From Adiantum capillus-veneris (Eukaryota; Streptophyta; Polypodiopsida; Polypodiales; Pteridaceae), in contig CM043953.1 in the NCBI GenBank assembly GCA_014529385.2, forward strand, positions 77,614,872 to 77,678,871: DNA of 64,000 nucleotides, read 5' to 3'. The notes beneath the pieces are model-generated. The model was not told the origin of the DNA, ran no database searches, and saw nothing but the letters and a program-made list of their open reading frames with translations. The translations under genes and the position numbers were made by a program. Each line of letters starts with the position of its first letter. The first letter of the stretch is position 1. Positions 40,878 to 50,483 of this stretch are shown here, piece by piece.

Positions 40878-42190
40878 TCAAGTAAAGTTTAACAGTGTAA
40901 AGATCGGGTGAAAGCTAAACAGGCCGGTTTCAATAGTCATCCAATGTGTCTTAGTCATTCTCGGATGATGCCAAGCCATGATGACATCTTCTTCATATTC
41001 TTCTGATATCCAAGTTGACATGAAAATTTTCTTGAATTTTATCCATGTCCTAGGTGCTTCTCTACGTAACAACAAAGTAGACCACCATGACTGTGCAATT
41101 CCTTTCAAGTAAGATGTCGGCCTTTGCAATCCGAGAATTCACCTCCGTATAAACTCCGAGGCTCGATAGGCCTCCTCGTAGCCTGAGAACATGTCAAACG
41201 GCCTGACCCCCTTCCTTGAACTCCTTTGTCTTCTTGCTCATCCATTCATTGTCAGAAGAGGACGACCTCTCCTCCTCTCACCTGCTAGATGGCCTCCCAT
41301 GCCTTCTAGTCTTTTTCAGAAATCTACTTTTCTTGCTTTTTCTCTGCTTCTTCCGCCTTTTCTCGTCCTTATTGGAACCAGAGGACAACAAACTGTCGAA
41401 ACTCTCTAAAGACGAAAGAAAAAACTCGGTCATCCTCGAAATGAACACGCTTCTTAGATCTGCTTGCCACCTCGAAAGTCGACTTTTGGGCCAAATAATG
41501 GGAAAATCCATCGATTTCTTCTTCTTCCGAGAGTGCTTTAAGTCTTTTATTAACTAGTTTATCTTCTTTTCAAGAGCTCTCTCCAGCTCTTTCTGCGACT
41601 GCAGTTTCCACTTTTTTTGCACCCACCTTGTCTCTCCGCTTCCTTCGGAACTTCAAAAGAGAATCAATGGCCTCTAGCCACTCGAGTCATAGCTTTTCCA
41701 TACGTCAACCACACGATGGACGCACACGGGTATGAAAGTACGGAATAAGTACAAATCCGACTACCCAGAAATTCCACACATCAGATAGCCTACTACATGT
41801 GGAGAGATGGAGCCTCAAAGTAATGAAGTAGCCTCCAAACAAAAAGGAGTCAGGACTGTAGAAGCAAGTCAAGGGGATGTACGGCTGAGCAACCATACGT
41901 GTACCAAAAAAACTATGTCTCGAGTGAATCTCATCCATTGGCTAAGCCTTCAGATGCTTCACATATTTTGGGTTCTTTAAGTACTTCATCAATCTTTTTA
42001 CACACTTGTCAACTTGCCGTTGACATTTGTACTCCACTCGAGCAAAGTTCTCCGACAGAAATTTGTCCAAATCTTCGTTGTTTTCTTCGGGTCTCGCGTC
42101 AGGCTTCAACTTTTCTTCACCTCCCTGCAGAGAGGTGTTGTCTCTGTCACATTCTCCACGAGAACCAATGTGTTGCATAAGGGATCGAAT
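40878..42190 (-). pseudogene. Gypsy gag remnant (relative of the gag at 57723-59372)
   Basis: Minus-strand frames give a Gag N-terminal part (FLSENFARVEYKCQRQVDK and LKNPKYVKHLK, about 41942-42190), a basic Lys/Arg/Ser stretch (41278-41511), and the capsid segment SYLKGIAQSWWSTLLLRR with WISEEYEEDV (40878-41129). The last aligns with SYFKGNARTWWSTLLL at 58.4 kb. The frames do not join without shifts and the copy is truncated at about 40878. The LTR at 42237 lies immediately upstream, so this is the 5' end of a minus-strand element. Confidence 0.75.
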
Positions 42191-42236
42191 CATCCATAGA
42201 AGAACCGTTTCGAGTTTTAATATCACTGTTATAGAC

Positions 42237-42735
42237 TGACACTCCAAGAGAGAAATCAATAGCAACACACGAGAGGAAACTGCAAAATCACTGAACTTGA
42301 CAAGAAAGAGAGAGAAAAGGAGAGTCGACATGGGACAACAGAGTTCCTCCCAAGCATGCACTAGCCCCAAACACGGGCACCCCTTCCGGTGTTTCTTTAT
42401 TATGAGCCGCAACAATACAACTCCCGAGGGTCCTCTTCTCTCACTCTGCGTCCAGATGCTCTAGAAAGTGAGAGGCCAAAAGGTCTTTATAAACTTACAA
42501 GGGATGCCCAAAAGCAAAGCCCCAAAAGCACTTCCCCCAAAGGCATTTTCTCTCAAAAGCTAGCGCCACGAACTGCCAAAAACTGCCAACAAAAATTGCA
42601 GAAATCCTTACAACTTGCCACGTGGCACAACCAACGCAAAACGCAGAAATTATGTACAATCCTACCATGTCAACATCCATACGGCTGCCACGTCAACATG
42701 TCATTCGGAGGTGGCTCGACTATACAAAATTTTCG
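42237..42735 (-). repeat. LTR (minus orientation) upstream of the 40.9-42.2 kb gag
   Basis: Starts TGTTATAGACTGACACTCC on the plus strand next to a degenerate PBS (ATATTAAAAC on the minus strand). Contains the box as GGCACCCCTTCCGGTGTTTC (about 42376-42395) and U3 ACGTGGCA motifs. Its mirror copy in the opposite orientation is split across 42735-42781 and 47136-47439 by the element at 42782. Confidence 0.75.
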
Positions 42736-42775
42736 TGTTTTGCGCTGGTTGTGCCACGTGGCAAGTTGTACGGAT
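42600..42775. repeat. Inverted repeat at the meeting point of two opposed LTRs
   Basis: TTGCCACGTGGCACAACCAA near 42607-42626 is repeated in reverse complement near 42746-42767, with further arm similarity on both sides (GCGCTGGTTG, TTTTGCG) and a spacer of roughly 90 bp. Confidence 0.8.
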
Positions 42776-42781
42776 TTTTAC

Positions 42782-43891
42782 TGTCACGTGACACATCCCA
42801 ACCCTATGTGTCCGTGGACAAGCTACACCACAGTAGGGTTCAGTCAAGTTCAGTCAAGTCTAGAGTAGCAGTGATCTGGCACTTTTGTGAGTCTATTCGT
42901 AGACCGTGCATGCCCACTCACTTAGCATAGATGCATATCCTCCGATTGCACACAGCATGATCATCGGAATTCCCATCAGAATCCATTAGCATCAGTTAGG
43001 GGAATTTTCCAGTGCATTTAGCCTATTTTCCTATTTATTGGTATTTTCACTTATTATTTTTAAGTGACTTTCCAACAAAAGTAGGTAGGGCAATTTTGCT
43101 AAGTTTCTATATAAGCAAACCCAAGTTAGTTCTAAATGGCAGAAGAGGCAGCGGGAGCACCTTGCTCAACAGGCAACTTCTCAGCAAGACCAACCCTCGC
43201 GACTACTCTGGTGTTTTCTCCATAGAAGACCTAGCGTTTTTTGCATCAGATCAGCCTTGGCGATTTGTGCACAACAGATCAGCCCCGGCGTCATCACGAC
43301 ACAGCAGATCAGCCTAGCGTTTTTGCATTTGCAGAACCCCGGCAACAGGACCAATTTCAGCCCCTGGCGTTTTTGGATTTCAGCAGCAAATTAAGACCGG
43401 CATTATTCACCTAAAGTGTAGCAGATTCAACCCGTAAAGATCATCAGTTTTCAGCTCTAAGAAACATCATTTTTCAGCCAAGAAAACGCAGCCAAAACAG
43501 TCATTTTCAGCCACCGAAAAAGTCCCGAAATTCAGCGATTAGAAGATCTCAGATTTCAGCCATCGTCGTCGTCGTCGTCACCGTCGTCGTCGTCGACATA
43601 GACCAAGTTGCATAGTCCATTGCATACGCATTGTACACCTTTGTGCAATCAAAGAATAGACGACTCTCGCCGACGAGAGTGGGGCCTTCGGAGGAGGGTT
43701 TTACAAACCTCTCGGTGTCCTTCTCTCAGTCTCATTCATTTGCACGCACAATATCCACTCACTTTGTTCGTGATCATAGCACTCTCCACAAGACGGAAAG
43801 CTCTCTCTTTCCCTAAGAACTAAAAGGAACCTTGAGCAGTAAAGATCACTAATCTTGAGAAAAAACAACATTCATTCCGCTGCACCTAACA
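42782..43891 (+). repeat. 5' LTR of element T
   Basis: 1110 bp. Starts with the palindrome TGTCACGTGACA. Carries a (GTC)n run near 43563-43599 that is shorter than in the 3' copy, and a pyrimidine-rich promoter-like part near 43720. Confidence 0.93.
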
Positions 43892-43892
43892 T

Positions 43893-43904
43893 TGGTATCA
43901 TAGC
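43893..43904 (+). other. Primer-binding site of element T
   Basis: TGGTATCATAGC, one mismatch from the tRNA-Met-type site, starting one base after the LTR end. Confidence 0.85.
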
Positions 43905-44127
43905 TTTGGAAGTGTTCTGCATTACTCAAGGAAAGAACCACAATAATTTTTTTTGCTTCTTGTGATCGCACGAACCCAAGTTTACTTGGGCGTGGCGATT
44001 CCTAATCGTGTTTTGTTGAAGAGTGACAGGAATCCCAAGAAAGAAGGGCTTGTCCAGCCTCCCCTTGTGTCTCTTTTCACTCATTGAGAGCGGACCGTGC
44101 ACTTAGCGGCCGGCCAATCGACGTGAC

Positions 44128-44393
44128 GTGGGAAAAAGCAACCTTGGTGTGAGTGCAAGGCCTCCAAGGGGTGCGCCCGCAGAAAAGGGTAGAACTCGAG
44201 TGAAGAGAAGACCCTTCTCAACGCGATTTGCAAGCGAAAGAACACCTCAAGAACCCAAGATTCTCACGAATCAAGGACCTCAAGAACCTCAAGAACCCAA
44301 GATTCTCACGAATCAAGGACCTCAAGACCCTCAAGAACCCAAGTTCCTTGTGAACTTAAGAACCCAAGACCCCCAAGAACCCACGACTTCAGA
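44128..44393 (+). other. Leader of element T with a tandem repeat
   Basis: About 44250-44390 holds repeats of CAAGAACCCAAGATTCTCAC and of CGAATCAAGGACCTCAAGA, giving a PQEPKILTNQG periodicity in one frame. That frame (44128-44397) has no ATG-supported domain and precedes the Gag-like ATG, so it is treated as leader. Confidence 0.6.
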
Positions 44394-44759
44394 ATGATCA
44401 TCACTCGAAGCGGAATGGATACTTCGTTTGGAGGTGATGAGCATGAGAGAGGCGAAGAAGAATTTTCCCCACCAGGAGGTTTTTCTGACCCTCCCCCTTT
44501 TCCATCTACGACAAAGATTGCACTAACTCCTATGGAGGCTTTGCAACAATTTTTTCTGAAACAAAAGTTAGAACGAGAAGCAAGAAATACAGAAAGAAAA
44601 GCAGAAAGAAAGCGTGAACACGAAGAAAGAATGGCAGCCATAAAGCATGAGTACAAAGAAAGGAAAGCCGCCTTGTTGCAACTCTTTTCTCAAGTGCCGA
44701 CATCGATGCACGAAATTCGGAAAAAGGAGACTCTCCGTTTCTTCTTCTCCAAAGCATGA
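44394..44759 (+). CDS. Gag-like N-terminal ORF of element T (121 aa)
   Basis: The ATG at 44394 opens M-I-I-T-R-S-G-M, followed by an acidic, Pro-rich segment, PMEALQQFF and a long charged run of Glu, Arg and Lys (about residues 62-95) likely to form a coiled coil. Gypsy-1 shows the same order at 36792 (MVIIGSGM, PGG, MEAL, charged run). The frame stops at 44757-44759, but a frame shifted by +1 is open from 44647, so the continuation needs a frameshift or the copy is mutated. No zinc knuckle is visible. Function is presumably packaging; inferred. Confidence 0.65.
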   Translation: MIITRSGMDTSFGGDEHERGEEEFSPPGGFSDPPPFPSTTKIALTPMEALQQFFLKQKLEREARNTERKAERKREHEERMAAIKHEYKERKAALLQLFSQVPTSMHEIRKKETLRFFFSKA

Positions 44760-45750
44760 CACACAAGATTTGCATGATTGTGTGAAGCATGATGATGATT
44801 TGATTGATAATGATTTGCATGATGAGAAGCATGATGAATTGAATGATAATGATTTGCATGATGATTCGATTGACCGTGATAAGCATGATGATTTGAATGA
44901 TATTGCTAAGCATAATGATTTGGATGACAATGACAAGCATGATGATTTGCATGATCAAGATGTGATTTCTCACAAGCATGATGATTTGCATGATCAAGAT
45001 GTGATTTCTCACAAGCATGATGAGTTGCATGAAGATGATGTGATTGTTCACAAGGATGATGTGTTAGTTGATGCTTTTTCTAGCAAAGCTAACCTTGTTG
45101 TAGATTCGATCAATCACGAAAAAGCGATCTTGGCTTTCGAGTAGAGGTCCAAAGAACCCCCACAGGACGATTCGATCATTCAGGACGAACCGATCTTGGC
45201 TCTCGAGCCTTGGTCCAGAGAACCATCACAGGAAGTATTATGTGTTCGCATGATTGGTACGCACGCATTGTTCGAGTGTTTCAGTCGTGAAGGTTTCCTG
45301 TATTTTAGTCAGCATCGTTATATTATCCCTTTTCCTAGGCATGACATATTGTATGTTGAGCACGTTTCTCTCATGGATGAGCACGAATGTATGCGGATTG
45401 TTCATGAAAAGTTGAAAATTTTGTATGTTAGGAAGTCACATTCCATGTCTCTTCCTTGGCATGACACAGTTTCCGAAAGAGCACATGATTGTATGAGCAC
45501 CAAGCATGGGCATTTCCATTGTGATTTGCCACAATTGATTGATTTTGATCAAACAAAAAAGATTCAACCGCATTGTTTGCATGTGTTTGATGAACGGGTT
45601 GTCACTCCGTCTATATGTTCATCTACATTGCATACACAGTCTTTAGAGAAGACAAGATTTTTTTCTTTCACTATACATGGAATGGGTATGTTCATGGTTT
45701 TGTACAAGTTGGAGATTGTTTCAAGAATTTTCAGCCATGGAGATTCTTGA
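44647..45750 (+). CDS. Asp/His-rich repeat ORF of element T, interrupted by one TAG
   Basis: An open frame from 44647, overlapping the Gag-like ORF in another frame, to TAG at 45142-45144; the same frame then stays open to the stop ending at 45750 (first ATG after the stop at 45196). Residues encoded by 44757-45065 are almost entirely Asp, His, Lys, Leu and Asn in HDDL(H/N)D-type repeats, including a perfect tandem unit KHDDLHDQDVISH. The downstream part (CVRMIGTHALFECFSREGF, then PFPRHDILYVEHVSLMDEHEC) matches no family I know. A second copy of part of this ORF at 53018-53210 has ACG where the stop is, so the stop is probably a mutation. Metal or nucleic-acid binding can only be guessed. Confidence 0.55.
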
Positions 45751-45980
45751 AGACAAAAGAAGCAGGACTCTAGACGAAGTTGAAGCAAGAAAGGAGATTC
45801 AGAAGACTTTGTGTCGCTTTCGGCACGGCCCAAAGAAGCAAGCGTTGCAGACCTTTATGAAGTCCAAGTACCGTGCCACCCACACATCAGAGTGGGCCGG
45901 CGAAGAGTCCCTTCCAAGATTCTGGATGCTGTTGGCGATCTCCCTCGACGCAATACAGTTCGGTACCAATACCTCACTTT
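45751..45980 (+). other. Short 3' region of element T after the Asp/His-rich ORF
   Basis: Three frames are partly open (for example 45677-45982) without a recognised domain. The words AAGATTCTTGAAGACAAAAG and a GRRRVPSKILD-type reading occur just before the purine tract. Confidence 0.4.
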
Positions 45981-45993
45981 GAAAAGGAGGGGA

Positions 45994-46771
45994 TGTCACG
46001 TGACACATCCCAACTCTATGTATCCGTGGACAAGCTACACCACAGCAGGGTTCAGTCAGTTCAGTCAAGTCTAGAGTAGCAATGATCTGGCACTTTTGTG
46101 AGTCTATTCGTAGACCGTGCATGCCCACTCACTTAGCATAGATGCATATCCTCCGGTTGCACACAGCATGATCATCGAAATTCCCATCGGAATCCATTAG
46201 CATCAATTAGGGAAATTTTCCAGTGCATTTAGCCTATTTTCCTATTTATTGATATTTTCACTTATTATTTTTAAGTGACTTTCCAACAAAAGTAGGTAGG
46301 GCAATTTTGCTAAGTTTCTATATAAGCAAACCCAAGTTAGCACTAAATGGCAGAAGAGGCAGCAGGAGCACCTTGCTCAACAGGCAACTTCTCAGCAAGA
46401 CCAACCCCGCGACTACTCTTGCGTTTTCTCCACAGAAGACCTAGCGTTTTTGCATCAGATCAGCCTTGGCGATTTGTGCACAGCAGATCAGCCTTGGCAT
46501 CATCACGACACAGAAGATCAGCCTAGCGTTTTTGCATTTGCAGAACCCCGGCGACAGGACCAATTTCAGCCCCTGGCGTTTTTGGATTTCAGCAGCAAAT
46601 TAAGACCGGTATTATTCACCTAAAGTGTAGCAGATTCAGCCCGTAAAGACCATCAGTTTTCAGCTCTAAGAAACCTCATTTTTCAGCCAAGAAAACTCAG
46701 CCAAAACAGTCATTTTCAGCCACCGAAACAGTCCCGAAATTCAGCGATTAGAAGATCTCAGATTTCAGCCA

Positions 46772-46807
<36 letters not shown>

Positions 46808-47135
46808 TCGTCATCGTCGTCGTCGTCGTAGACCAAGTTGCATAGTCCATTGCATACGCATTGTACACCTTTGTGCAATCAAAGAATAGACGACTCTCGC
46901 CGACGAGAGTGGGGCCTTCGGAGGAGGGTTTTACAAACCTCTCGGTGTCGTATCTCTTCTCTCTCCTTCTCTCAGTCTCATTCATTTGCACGCACAATAT
47001 CCACTCACTTTGTTCGTGATCATAGCACTCTCCACAAGACGGAAAGCTCTCTTTCCCTAAGAACTAAAAGGAACCTTGAGCAATAAAGATCACTAATCTT
47101 GAGAAAAAACAACATTCATTCCGCTGCACCTAACA
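45994..47135 (+). repeat. 3' LTR of element T with preceding purine tract (45981-45993)
   Basis: 1142 bp. Nearly identical to the 5' LTR. The main length difference is a longer (GTC)n tract at 46772-46829 and a CGTATCTCTTCTCTCTC insertion near 46950. Confidence 0.93.
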
Positions 47136-47441
47136 TTTGCACTTTTCACTTGCAGCTTTTGTCAGTTCCTAGTGCTAGCTTTTGAGAGCAGATGCTTTTG
47201 GGATTTAGTGCTTTGGGGAAAAGTGCTTTTGGGCATCTTTATAAGGAACATTGGGCCTGTCACTCTACAGAGCATCTAGAGAGGACCTCGGGAGTTGTAT
47301 TGTTTGGGGCAATGGGGCGTGGAATTGTGTGCCATGTCAACTTTCCTTTTCTCTCTCTTTCCCGTCAAATTCAGTGATTTTGCAGTTTATGTTCGTGTGT
47401 TGCTACTAATTTCTTATCTAGAGTGTCCGAGTCTGTAACAA
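47136..47441 (+). repeat. Continuation of the plus-orientation LTR interrupted by element T
   Basis: Matches, in reverse complement, the inner part of the LTR at 42237-42735: TGCTTTTGGGCATC, AGAGCATCTAGAGAG, CGGGAGTTGTATTGTT, CTCTCTCTTTC..GTCAA and the end GAGTGTCCGAGTCTGTAACA. It lacks the ACCGAAAGG box because of an internal deletion near 47305. Confidence 0.75.
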
Positions 47442-48458
47442 TGTCACAAACTGCTTGCATGTCAAGGCACTTTAGAACAGAGCCAACTTGCAGATCCCGA
47501 CCGAGAAGCCTAAACGCTAGAAGCAGCTGAAGCAACAGAAGAAGTTTCACCAGCTTACAAAGTTTGACAAAGTGGCCTATTTTTTAAAAAGAGTTCCCGC
47601 TAGCTTATGGGACCCCGTCTTATGGGGCCCAGGGAACCTAAAGGCATTAAAATAAAGGAGGACCGTACACACACACACTCAATCTCTTGTGAGTAGCATG
47701 ATGATGTGGCAACTGCACGAACGTCCGCATTTCGCATTGCAGTGCTACGTGGCACACTGTACGGATTTTCGCGTTCTATGCTACTAACGTGGCCAACTGT
47801 ACGGATTTCCGTGTTTTACGCTACTGATGTGGCAAGTGTAGGGATTTCCTAAAATCACGCTGGCTGATTTTCAGCAGGTGCTTTTGGACCAGATGGTTTT
47901 AGAATTAAAGCTTTTCATGTAAACTGCTTTTCATAGGCCAAGAGCCTTTAAATATGTGCAAAGGGCTCAGTCTCTTGCACGCTCCCGCCGCAGAGTACCG
48001 ACGTTGTACTGAGTTCAAGCAATATAAAGAAATACCAAAAGGGGCGCCAAGGTTTGGCGCAAGTGCTCTCTTGGATTGGAATTCCGCCACTCCAAGTCTG
48101 TTCAGTCTATCTCTTTCAATTCAATTGTTATTTTGAAGTCCTAAAAGTCTGTTCAGTTTGTTCTTTTCGGTTGGCACATAGGCCAAGGGCCTTTAAATAT
48201 GTGCAGAGGACTCAACTTAGTCTCTGGCACACTTCCGCGTGGAGAGTCTGGAGTGCCGACGTTGTACTGAGTTCAAGCAATATAACGAAATACCGAAAGG
48301 GGTACTAAGCTTTGGGACCAATGCTCTCTTGGGGTGGAATTCCACCACTCCCCATCTCACGTCGTCTATCTCTTTCAATTCAATTGTTATTTTGAAATGC
48401 TAAAAATATGTTCAATATGTTCTTTTCTATTGGCACGTGGTGCACGTCTCATGAAACA
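47442..48458 (+). repeat. One or two abutting LTRs of the ACCGAAAGG-box family
   Basis: Begins TGTCACAAACTGC. U3 at 47700-47880 has three ACGTGG-containing repeats. A box at 48020-48045 and the LTR tail reach about 48178, where a second partial LTR begins GGCCAAGGGCCTTTAAATATG and repeats the box at 48280-48303. The whole ends near 48458. The direct duplication of the R-like region suggests unequal recombination between LTRs. Confidence 0.75.
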
Positions 48459-48465
48459 ATGTTTA

Positions 48466-49134
48466 TGTAACAAACTGCTGACGTGTCAAAGCCTAAAGAA
48501 TGGAGCCAACTTACAGATGACGTGGTTGCCCGAGAGCAAAAACCCTAAAACCTGCAAACCCTAATTTTTGAAACCCTAACCCTAAAACCTGCAAACCCTA
48601 ATTCTAGAAACCCTAAAAAGAACAAGTAACAGAAGAAGAAGTCCTACCAACTTATGGGGACCCCGTCTGATAGGGCCCCCAGTGACATAAAGGCATTAAA
48701 AATAAAGCAGAACACGCTCAAAAGACTGCACATCAAAATATGATGATGTGGCACCTGTACGAACGTTTCGAAATTCGCGACAGATTCTTAGGGAAATTCC
48801 AAAATTTTAGAAAAGTGATTTTTTGGGGTCAGCTTTTCATATTTGATACTTTTAGGCTTTGGGCCTTTAAATATGAGCCTTGAGGGCCCTCTCTGGCACT
48901 TTTTAGCGCGCAGATTGCAGAGCAGGTGCTCCCCGGCTATTGTACTTTGTGAATTAGCAGTAATATAAAGAAATACCGAAAGGGGCGCCAAGGTTTGGGG
49001 CCAATACTCTCTCGGGTGGAATTCCGCCACTCCGTGTCGCGTGTCGTCTCTCTCTGAGTTCAGTTGTTATTGAAGTGCTAAAAGTCTGTTCAGTCTGTTC
49101 TTTTCTATTGGCATGTGGTGCCCGTCTTGTGACA
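48466..49134 (+). repeat. Solo LTR, TSD gttta
   Basis: 669 bp, TGTAACAAACTGCTGACGTG to CTTGTGACA, flanked by gttta at 48461-48465 and 49135-49139. Contains AAACCCTAA clusters near 48543-48612 and the box at 48966-48985. No internal region, so it is a recombination product of a full element. Confidence 0.92.
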
Positions 49135-49480
49135 GTTTAAAGGATGATTGGCTATCATACTCAAACCATAAAATTTTGAAACCAACCCCTCTCTACATTA
49201 CGAGCTGTTATTTTTCTCCAACTTCTCATGCTCTACAAACTTCTACACTCCTACACAGAACCTATACGCGCGCGCACACACAGAGAGACTACTAACTTCT
49301 AAGAAAATGGGGGTTTGGGCGAAGGGGCCAAGCCCTATGCTCAGGGGGACAAAGTGCATCAAGGTCTAACCCCTTTCTCTCCCTATTTTCTTTCTGGTGT
49401 ATGAAAACAAACACATTGTATTTCTATGGATGTAAATCATACTCTTTTCATACTTAATACCCGTGGGCCGTATACATATG
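49135..49480. other. No gene recognised
   Basis: Anonymous sequence with a short (CG/CA)n run near 49268. Confidence 0.5.
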
Positions 49481-50160
49481 AAGTATGTTTGGTGTATGAA
49501 AAAACTATGCCCCTGGCAATGCAACCTAAGTTTACCTATGACATGTGTAATGGCCACATCTCGCCCTAATGCCCCTAGAATTACCTCCATCAGTGGTCCC
49601 ATTCCTTCTGGCGAGATTCCAAGTCAAACCACCAATTCAATCGAGATGAAGTTGGCCTTGGCTCCTCCATCGACGAAGATAAGGACTTCCTAATCACATG
49701 CTTTGCCGACCGCTTTGGAACTCTCTGGTGCATGCCCTCTACTTGATCATTGACGCTTTGTTAGGACACTTCTCAAGAATGTGCCCCTGCTCTCCACAAT
49801 CATAACACTTGCCCTCTTTGTAGTACTCAGCACATTGCTCAACTGACAATTTTGGTTTCTTCTTTTGATGTTTTTCCTCCTTGTTACCATTGAACGAAGT
49901 TTGCCCCTTTTAAGCATACACTAATCTATCCAAAGGCTACATTAGTGTGCGGCATGCCTACCAAATCCTTGCTTGGCGAGGCCCATAATTCTCTAAATGA
50001 CGTAAGGTTTCTTTTGTAGGCAATATCGTCATATCTCCTTGTGTAAACCATAGAAAAACCACTCAAATTGTTGCTTAAAGGTGATTTTCTTAAAGGAAGA
50101 GACTGGTAGAAAAGTATCCCAAATCCTCTAGCAATCGTCGTCCAACTGCAACACATGTGA
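49480..50160 (-). pseudogene. Gypsy gag and protease remnant
   Basis: On the minus strand: a capsid-end segment (49926-50156), a CCHC zinc knuckle CYDCGEQGHILEKC (about 49770-49815) following a Lys-rich run, and then a protease-like piece VDGGAKANF (about 49655-49690). The arrangement parallels 57500-57920. Several stops; truncated both ends. Confidence 0.75.
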
Positions 50161-50189
50161 AGGAACTAAAAACAACTGGATAAACTCGA

Positions 50190-50224
<35 letters not shown>

Positions 50225-50483
50225 AGGGGGGGGGAGAGACGAGGAGAGTCGACACAAAGCCAATATGCACTCGCTCCCAAAGACAGGCACCTCTTTCGAA
50301 TTTCTTTATTATTACTTTGCAAGAGTGCAATGTCCAAGGGTCCTCCATCTCGTAGTGCTCCCAAACTAATCTGCCAAGAGGAGGCCCCGACACGCTTATA
50401 AAAGCCCTTGGACTATCCAAACAGCAAGCATATGAAAAGCATCCTGTCTAAAAGCAACTGGACCAAAAACTACGTCCCAAAAG
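50161..50483 (-). repeat. Partial LTR (minus) with (GA)n
   Basis: (GA)n 50191-50223, then the box as AGGCACCTCTTTCGAATTTC (about 50289-50308) and U3-like sequence to about 50483, where another minus-strand LTR begins. Confidence 0.65.

Larger units (their letters stand above)
42782..47135 (+). mobile_element. Complete non-autonomous LTR retrotransposon with an Asp/His-rich ORF (element T)
   Basis: 4354 bp. LTRs are 42782-43891 (1110 bp) and 45994-47135 (1142 bp), both beginning TGTCACGTGACACATCC and ending GCACCTAACA. The PBS-like TGGTATCATAGC is at 43893-43904 and the purine tract GAAAAGGAGGGGA at 45981-45993. Flanking 5-mers tttac (42777-42781) and tttgc (47136-47140) match at four of five. 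The 2.1-kb interior encodes a short Gag-like start and an unusual Asp/His-rich ORF; no protease, RT, RNase H or integrase is present. The Gag start resembles that of Gypsy-1 (MVIIGSGM versus MIITRSGM), so a Gypsy element probably supplied the enzymes. It is inserted in an older LTR. Confidence 0.92.
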
